Shown here piece by piece: positions 7,272 through 11,776 of a stretch of 11,776 nt of DNA; positions within the stretch are counted from its first letter, which is position 1, and each line of letters begins with the position of its first letter. The stretch is from Bacteroidales bacterium. Lineage in GTDB: Bacteria; Bacteroidota; Bacteroidia; Bacteroidales; VadinHA17. Below the pieces are notes generated by a model. The model did no database searches, was not told the DNA's origin, and was given only the letters and a program-made list of their open reading frames with translations. Location of the stretch: assembly GCA_013314865.1 (NCBI GenBank), contig JABUEV010000031.1, positions 1-11,776 of the forward strand, written 5' to 3'. A program made the position numbers and the translations under genes.

Positions 7272-7527
7272 TGAATCAACTATGTTTCTCATACAATAAA
7301 ATGTTTTGATTGAATGAATAAGAAACGTAAAATGCAATGAAATTATTGAATCAATTAGCCGGTAAGTCTTATAACTGTGCAAGACCGGAGTTAATAAACC
7401 AGGTTAAAATGTGGAATTTACAGCCTGTAAAAAACTCTGAATAAGTTAGTATGCATTAAAATCGTCTTGGTTTATCAGTTGATTCTGTTCAGACTTTGCT
7501 GATTTATTTAAAAAACGATTTGTATAA

Positions 7528-8520
7528 TCAGAATCTTGCAATAAACTCAAGTGTCAGCTTGTCGGTATGTATAGGAAGACTGCTTTTAAAATAATTCTCG
7601 TAGTTAAGCCGTATTTCTGAATAGAATTGTTTTGGCTCAAATCCGAAGTTTATACCCATTGTCAGTCTGCTGGCTTCTGTTTTTCCGCTGAATACAGAAT
7701 TACCAATAACATCATACCTGGCAACAGGGGTGATAAGATAAATTGTTTTCCCTTCTCTTTTGAAATTGTAGTATGAATGAATATAAATTCCATCATCCTG
7801 CCTGTTCAATGATAAAGTGTCTTTCCAGCTTCTTCTTATGTATTCAGATTCAATGAAGTATGACCCTGCAGAGTATCTTAATTCAGCACCTGACATTGTA
7901 AGGTTATCTCTGTAAAGTGCTTCTCCGTAATATATATTTCCGGTTACTCTTAATCCCCGGTCCTTTCCGAACGTGAGCCTGCCGGCCAGATTAGGCCGTT
8001 CTATCCACTGCGGATTATTATTCCCGGTACCGTTTACGGCTCCCGCAACAATGCTGACAGGAATATTTCCCTTTAAAGTGTACTCTGCATAAAATCCAAT
8101 ATCCCGCATTCCGTCATTTATGTATTTAGCCAGAAATGATCTGTTGGCAAATATATTTTCCGCAGGATTGCGTATATAATCAGTACTGAAAGGTATCTTT
8201 CTTTGTCCCATGTAAAATGACAGATTTTGCAATGGAGTGAACTTCACATAAGCATCAAGCATTTTCATTCTGCCTTCATCTGAAAGGTCTATTTCCACCT
8301 TGTATGACATCATTTTGTTTATCTTACCAGTGGCGCCAAAACGTGCATTCCTCACCTCAAATCTCAGAAGATAATTATCCAGGTCATACTCCATCTTGGT
8401 TTTAAGAATGCCAAAAAGCGAAGGATAGTACTCCTTATTTTTACTTAATGTATCCTGGGATGATGCAACTGATCCGATCAGTAAAGTAAAAACAAAGCAA
8501 ATCAGCAGATTTTTATGCAT
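7528..8520 (-). CDS. Porin O/P-type outer-membrane beta-barrel protein
   Basis: The 330-residue protein has a signal peptide at 1-21 (MHKNLLICFVFTLLIGSVAS, then SQD). The mature part is almost entirely amphipathic beta strands ending in a phenylalanine (LEFIARF), the classic C-terminal signal for BAM-mediated outer-membrane insertion. The block at 104-143, MGQRKIPFS and then RSFLAKYINDGMRDIGF, matches the pattern of Porin O/P (OprO/OprP-like) proteins, where a GQ-K-PFS turn is followed by an R-x-RDIG stretch. Such porins pass small anions such as phosphate or pyrophosphate, but substrate cannot be inferred here. The length is somewhat shorter than OprP-type porins (about 400 residues). A -7 promoter element lies 42 bp upstream. 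The next minus-strand gene starts over 250 bp downstream, so it is likely transcribed alone. Confidence 0.82.
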   Translation of the reverse strand: MHKNLLICFVFTLLIGSVASSQDTLSKNKEYYPSLFGILKTKMEYDLDNYLLRFEVRNARFGATGKINKMMSYKVEIDLSDEGRMKMLDAYVKFTPLQNLSFYMGQRKIPFSTDYIRNPAENIFANRSFLAKYINDGMRDIGFYAEYTLKGNIPVSIVAGAVNGTGNNNPQWIERPNLAGRLTFGKDRGLRVTGNIYYGEALYRDNLTMSGAELRYSAGSYFIESEYIRRSWKDTLSLNRQDDGIYIHSYYNFKREGKTIYLITPVARYDVIGNSVFSGKTEASRLTMGINFGFEPKQFYSEIRLNYENYFKSSLPIHTDKLTLEFIARF

Positions 8521-8561
8521 TATTGTAAAAATTGGATTAACTCTTATTCTTATTTGAGCTC

Positions 8562-8569
8562 CAAAGATA
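8562..8569 (-). promoter_or_regulatory. Candidate -7 element for the Porin O/P-like gene
   Basis: On the minus strand this reads TATCTTTG, matching the Bacteroidota -7 consensus TAnnTTTG. It is 42 bp upstream of the ATG at 8518-8520, implying a leader of about 35 nt. A TGTG near 8587-8590 could be a poor -33 box, at 17 bp spacing rather than 19-21. The position is good, but this is only one conserved box. Confidence 0.4.
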
Positions 8570-8763
8570 GTTTTTCGCGGTTATACCACATCCGGTCAGG
8601 GTGAATTATACTCTAAACCCGCCGTAAAAAAGTTTGCCCTATAGCTCTGATTCCTGCAACTTTCCAGGGGAGTTTCCTGAGAAATAAAGAACTGACTGCC
8701 TGATTCATTTCAGGAAGTATTGTAAAATTATGCCGGTAAGAGCAATAAAAGCCTGTAAAAACT

Positions 8764-11013
8764 TCAGAAGATGAAAGTATGTATATACTTCACCATTATG
8801 GTTTTATTGAAAAATCCCGGTAATTCGGGGATTGAATTTAATCTGTTGATTCCTCTGTAGTCGTTATAGACAATATAGAAGTCATTTCCTTCGCGGGGAT
8901 TATATCTTAGCCTGAAGTTTGTTATCAGGTCATCCTCTGTATTTACGTACTGTACAAGCAATGAGGCCGACAGCTTGGTGCTTAACATGTATAATGCCTT
9001 CAGGTTAACTGAATGGATGTCAAGTGAATTGTTTGTTGCTCTTTCAGGGAATCTGATTGCATTGAATTCGTACGACAATGACAGGTTAAGACTTGCCGAC
9101 AGATTCAGGTTTGGTTCTGCTCTGAATCCGATTCTCCGTCCGTCATAAAACTGTCCGATATTTGCATCTCCCCTGAGCGAGACTCTCCTTGCCTCAGAAG
9201 TGCCAAATCTGATATCGGCACCAGTGAAAGAATAATTTCCCGGATGAATCATTATATTTTCAGACAGGTTAAATCCGTAAAGTACCCCCTCTTCCTGAAT
9301 ATCCATTGAAATTTCGCCGCGAATCCCATTTTTTGTATTGACCTCAAAGCCTGGCGAAATTCTCATGGATTCAAGTTTGCCGTCTGACAGCCTTAAATAC
9401 CTTGACCCTCTTACATTTACATTATAATTAAAGAGCTTTGATTTTTCTCCCGGAATCCATCCGTACATAAGCTGGCCGTTAAAACCCTGGATGCCTCCCA
9501 TCCTGACAAAACCGATCCCAGGGTTGAATTCAAGCCCAGAATAGGTATAATTAAGCCTGTAAGCAAATCCCTTTTCCGACCGTCTTTCCCAGTCAAGCAG
9601 TATAAATGAAGGATCTAGGGATGCCATATTGTTGTCTGTTTTGCTGTCGTATGACTGAGCCCACTTAACACTGAAATAATCATCGCCGAAAAGCCTGAAA
9701 ATGCCATCAAACCCGTATGCGAAATTCTGACTGCCATCCATTCCGATCCTTGAGGTAAAAATACCGCCCGCAAAACTATTGGGATTAATAACCTGCCTTC
9801 GCATTCTCAGGACTCCAAAATTCTCTGATGGTGAATCTTCATATTCTGCAGTCTGCATATCGAGTAGTCCAAAGTCCCACTTGCCAAGTCGGCCAGTAAG
9901 CCTTGCCCCTCCATAGATCCTTATCGGGTTGCCGTAAGCAATCCCTATCCTCCTGCTGTAGAAAAGATTATCTGAAAACCCTCCAAGTCTGAAATCAAAA
10001 AGGCTCGAACGTTCCTGGAAAAACTTTCTCTTCTCAGGAAAAAACAGAGAGTATCGGGTAAGATTAATCTGCTGGTCATCGGCTTCGACCTGTGCAAAAT
10101 CCGTATTTCCTGTTAGGTCAAGGGTAAGGTTGCTGTTGATATTGTATTTTATGTCAATGCCGGCATCATACTTTGGATTATCATCCTTAACATAAGCAGT
10201 TCCTTCTTCATTCAATGACCAGTCACGTGAAAATCCGGCAAGCAGGTAAGGAGAAACGTAAACCGGTTTGGTTGGTCTTGCCCCCTCAATTTCAATAGTT
10301 CCTGCCAGAGAAGGCTTGTTTGTAGCCATAAATCCATATCTGGGATCTATTGCCGGCCAGGTGGCAGTTTCATTATTTGAACTTATATTACGTATTATTA
10401 TCAGTCCCATTGTGGCGATGTCATTTTCTGTCTTGAATTTCAGGCTGGAGAATGGAATCCTCATTTCAACATACCATCCTTTCTGATCCCGTGAAGTCTT
10501 TACATCCCAGAATGTGTTCCAGCTGCTGTTCATAAAAGAAGGCCCGCCTGGTCCAAAACCACCGCCTGAAGCGTCGTTTGAAATGGTATAATCAGTCCTC
10601 AGCCCTGTCGGTGTGGTTAAAAATGCAAGTCCGTTTTCATTATCGTTATATGTGTCTAGAAGCACCCCAAATGCATCGTAATCAAAAAGTTCCTGATCTC
10701 TTTTCTTTGATACGGCAAAAATCTTTGAAGGATCGTTCATGAAAAGGCTTGCTCCAATCCACAAAAACTGGTCGTCATATCCAATCCGTATATCACTCTC
10801 CTGTGATGGACGTGAGCCAAAATCAGGCCTGTGCATTGTAAGTGTGAAACTGCTGAGCTGTTTCCATGTATCTTCATCAGGTATACCGTTAAATTCAACA
10901 GGGTTATTAATTCTTTTTATCTTAACCGTTTCCTGGGCAGTGTTAATGCCTGAACAACAAAACGCTAATAAAAAAAGTAATCCATGCCTGATCGTTAGTA
11001 TTCTTTCCTTCAT
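8764..11013 (-). CDS. CBM9-like domain plus DUF5916 outer-membrane protein
   Basis: The 749-residue protein opens with a signal peptide (about 1-26, ending near NTAQ). Residues 30-240 look like a CBM9-type beta-sandwich: the pattern V.FNGIPDEDTW (39-50), IGYDDQFLWIGASL (77-90) and a WYVEMRIPFSSLKF stretch (180-193). The Gly-rich loop SGGGFGPGG lies at 149-157. From about 245 to the C-terminus is the DUF5916 barrel-like region. Its hallmark spans 305-332: D305, F306, Q308, V309, E310, D312/D313, Q314/Q315, N317, L318, R320, then FFPEKRKFF. The chain ends YIHTFIF, an outer-membrane C-terminal signature. These proteins are common in Bacteroidota and thought to sit in the outer membrane, but no substrate or enzyme activity is established that I can name. 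No Shine-Dalgarno is present. The family call is confident; the function is unknown. Confidence 0.9.
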   Translation of the reverse strand: MKERILTIRHGLLFLLAFCCSGINTAQETVKIKRINNPVEFNGIPDEDTWKQLSSFTLTMHRPDFGSRPSQESDIRIGYDDQFLWIGASLFMNDPSKIFAVSKKRDQELFDYDAFGVLLDTYNDNENGLAFLTTPTGLRTDYTISNDASGGGFGPGGPSFMNSSWNTFWDVKTSRDQKGWYVEMRIPFSSLKFKTENDIATMGLIIIRNISSNNETATWPAIDPRYGFMATNKPSLAGTIEIEGARPTKPVYVSPYLLAGFSRDWSLNEEGTAYVKDDNPKYDAGIDIKYNINSNLTLDLTGNTDFAQVEADDQQINLTRYSLFFPEKRKFFQERSSLFDFRLGGFSDNLFYSRRIGIAYGNPIRIYGGARLTGRLGKWDFGLLDMQTAEYEDSPSENFGVLRMRRQVINPNSFAGGIFTSRIGMDGSQNFAYGFDGIFRLFGDDYFSVKWAQSYDSKTDNNMASLDPSFILLDWERRSEKGFAYRLNYTYSGLEFNPGIGFVRMGGIQGFNGQLMYGWIPGEKSKLFNYNVNVRGSRYLRLSDGKLESMRISPGFEVNTKNGIRGEISMDIQEEGVLYGFNLSENIMIHPGNYSFTGADIRFGTSEARRVSLRGDANIGQFYDGRRIGFRAEPNLNLSASLNLSLSYEFNAIRFPERATNNSLDIHSVNLKALYMLSTKLSASLLVQYVNTEDDLITNFRLRYNPREGNDFYIVYNDYRGINRLNSIPELPGFFNKTIMVKYIHTFIF

Positions 11014-11245
11014 ACACTTTTAATTCTGTTAAAAGTCTTTTTTTAATCTGCAAGTCTCCTGGTTATTTCCCGGAAATATGCTACAGGGAGTATGAAATAC
11101 ATAGCATATTTGATATATAAGACAACGAAACAGTTTAGTTTATTCCAATAATTCAAATTCATAATTCAGATTGAACTTTTATGTTTTAAGAATAATCATG
11201 AAAATAAATTTTTTAATCTTCATAAATCCTTCATTTTGACCATAA

Positions 11246-11253
11246 TATTTTTG
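11246..11253 (+). promoter_or_regulatory. Candidate -7 element for the secreted Q/R-rich protein gene
   Basis: TATTTTTG matches TAnnTTTG and lies 34 bp upstream of the ATG at 11288, giving a leader of about 28 nt. No -33 TTTG was found at 19-21 bp upstream. The surrounding DNA is very AT-rich, so a chance match is possible. Confidence 0.35.
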
Positions 11254-11287
11254 AGATGTTTAACAACAGCACAAAAAACCAAATACG

Positions 11288-11737
11288 ATGAAAAGGACAA
11301 TTTTAATGGCTGCAATTGCACTTCTGATAAGTGCAGGTCTCTCAGCACAGAATGCTAATCAGGAACAAACCCGGACTGGCAGAAGGACTCAGTCACGTAA
11401 TCAGGAACAGACTGGCACGATGACACAGACTCAGGCAGGAAACCAGAACCGCTCAGCTGCCACAATTCAGGAACAGACACAAAATCAGTACCGTAACTAT
11501 GGTGAAATGACCAGTGAACAGAAGCAGGCGAGAAATGAAGAAAGGAAAGCTCTTAAGCAACAGAAGAGAGAGCTTAAAAGACAGCAGAAAGAGATCAGAA
11601 AACAGGAAGCTGCACAGAACCGTGAGATGTATACAGAGCAGGAAAGAGCTTCTGTAAAAAATCAGGGCGCACGAACAGGCTCTCATGTTCTTAATGCGGC
11701 AAAAGTCTCCCGAAGCGCCGGGCAGGGAAGGCGTTAG
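11288..11737 (+). CDS. Small secreted Q/R/E-rich protein of unknown function
   Basis: The 149-residue protein has a textbook signal peptide (MKRTILMAAIALLISAGLSA, cleavage before QNA). The mature chain is low-complexity and hydrophilic. Residues 24-70 are rich in Gln, Asn, Thr and Arg and contain the near-repeats NQEQT at 24-28 and 38-42 and IQEQT at 60-64. Residues 76-120 are a Lys/Glu/Gln/Arg-rich helix (QKRELKRQQKEIRKQEAAQ), probably a coiled coil. The tail (about 121-149) is basic with Ser/Gly. There are no cysteines and no recognisable catalytic motif. It could be a periplasmic or surface protein of the kind seen in many Bacteroidota, perhaps stress- or envelope-related, but no family was recognised. 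It diverges from the DUF5916 gene across a 274 bp gap. Confidence 0.82.
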   Translation: MKRTILMAAIALLISAGLSAQNANQEQTRTGRRTQSRNQEQTGTMTQTQAGNQNRSAATIQEQTQNQYRNYGEMTSEQKQARNEERKALKQQKRELKRQQKEIRKQEAAQNREMYTEQERASVKNQGARTGSHVLNAAKVSRSAGQGRR

Positions 11738-11776
11738 GCATAAGCTTTTTGTCAAAGAAGCTGTATCGGAAGCCCT

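Noticed and set aside
8699..8714. CCTGA...TCAGG inverted repeat downstream of the DUF5916 gene
   Set aside because: Five-base stem with a six-base loop and no T-run close by; chance is the simpler explanation.
6252..11013. Possible polysaccharide utilisation locus
   Set aside because: No SusC/SusD pair, glycoside hydrolase or regulator is present; the CBM9-like domain alone is typical of DUF5916 proteins and does not indicate sugar use.
11743..11762. Possible stem (AGCTTTTT / AAAGAAGCT) after the last gene
   Set aside because: The window ends too soon to see flanking T-run, and the stem contains a bulge and a three-base loop.

Overview
The window looks like chromosomal DNA of a member of the Bacteroidota, probably an environmental Bacteroidales or Marinilabiliales-type organism; this is inferred from gene content. 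Several things point that way. The genome is AT-rich and most start codons lack a Shine-Dalgarno sequence. Matches to the Bacteroidota -7 promoter element (TAnnTTTG) lie upstream of several genes. There are many outer-membrane beta-barrel proteins, including a Porin O/P type and a CBM9-like/DUF5916 protein, and repeated twin-arginine (Tat) signal oxidoreductases. No RNA gene, CRISPR array, transposase, integrase or plasmid/phage hallmark was recognised.

Layout. 1-186 (-) is the N-terminal 62 codons of a Tat-exported protein that runs off the left edge. 187-596 is non-coding with one candidate promoter. 597-1724 (+) is a membrane-anchored calcineurin-like metallophosphoesterase. It converges, with only 8 bp between, on a Tat-signal aldo/keto reductase (1733-2692, -). 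After a 351 bp AT-rich intergenic region comes an exported metallo-beta-lactamase-fold hydrolase (3044-3910, +), followed on the same strand by a second, paralogous Tat-signal aldo/keto reductase (4029-5087, +). A small spacer holds a perfect 11 bp inverted repeat and a possible 35-residue ORF. A CDP-alcohol phosphatidyltransferase-family membrane protein follows (5309-6028, -).

The right half is mostly minus-strand envelope genes: an outer-membrane beta-barrel protein with a small N-terminal domain (6252-7271), a Porin O/P-like protein (7528-8520) and a 749-residue CBM9-like/DUF5916 outer-membrane protein (8764-11013). Each has its own intergenic gap of about 150-275 bp, so they look like separate transcription units, not a tight operon. 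The last gene (11288-11737, +) encodes a small secreted Q/R/E-rich protein of unknown function.

How the genes may work together is mostly inference. Nearly every product acts at the inner membrane, in the periplasm or in the outer membrane. The only plausible functional module is the pair of Tat-exported aldo/keto reductases flanking the exported MBL-fold hydrolase. I see no clear evidence for a new defence, mobile or biosynthetic system; the findings are mostly modest oddities within known families.
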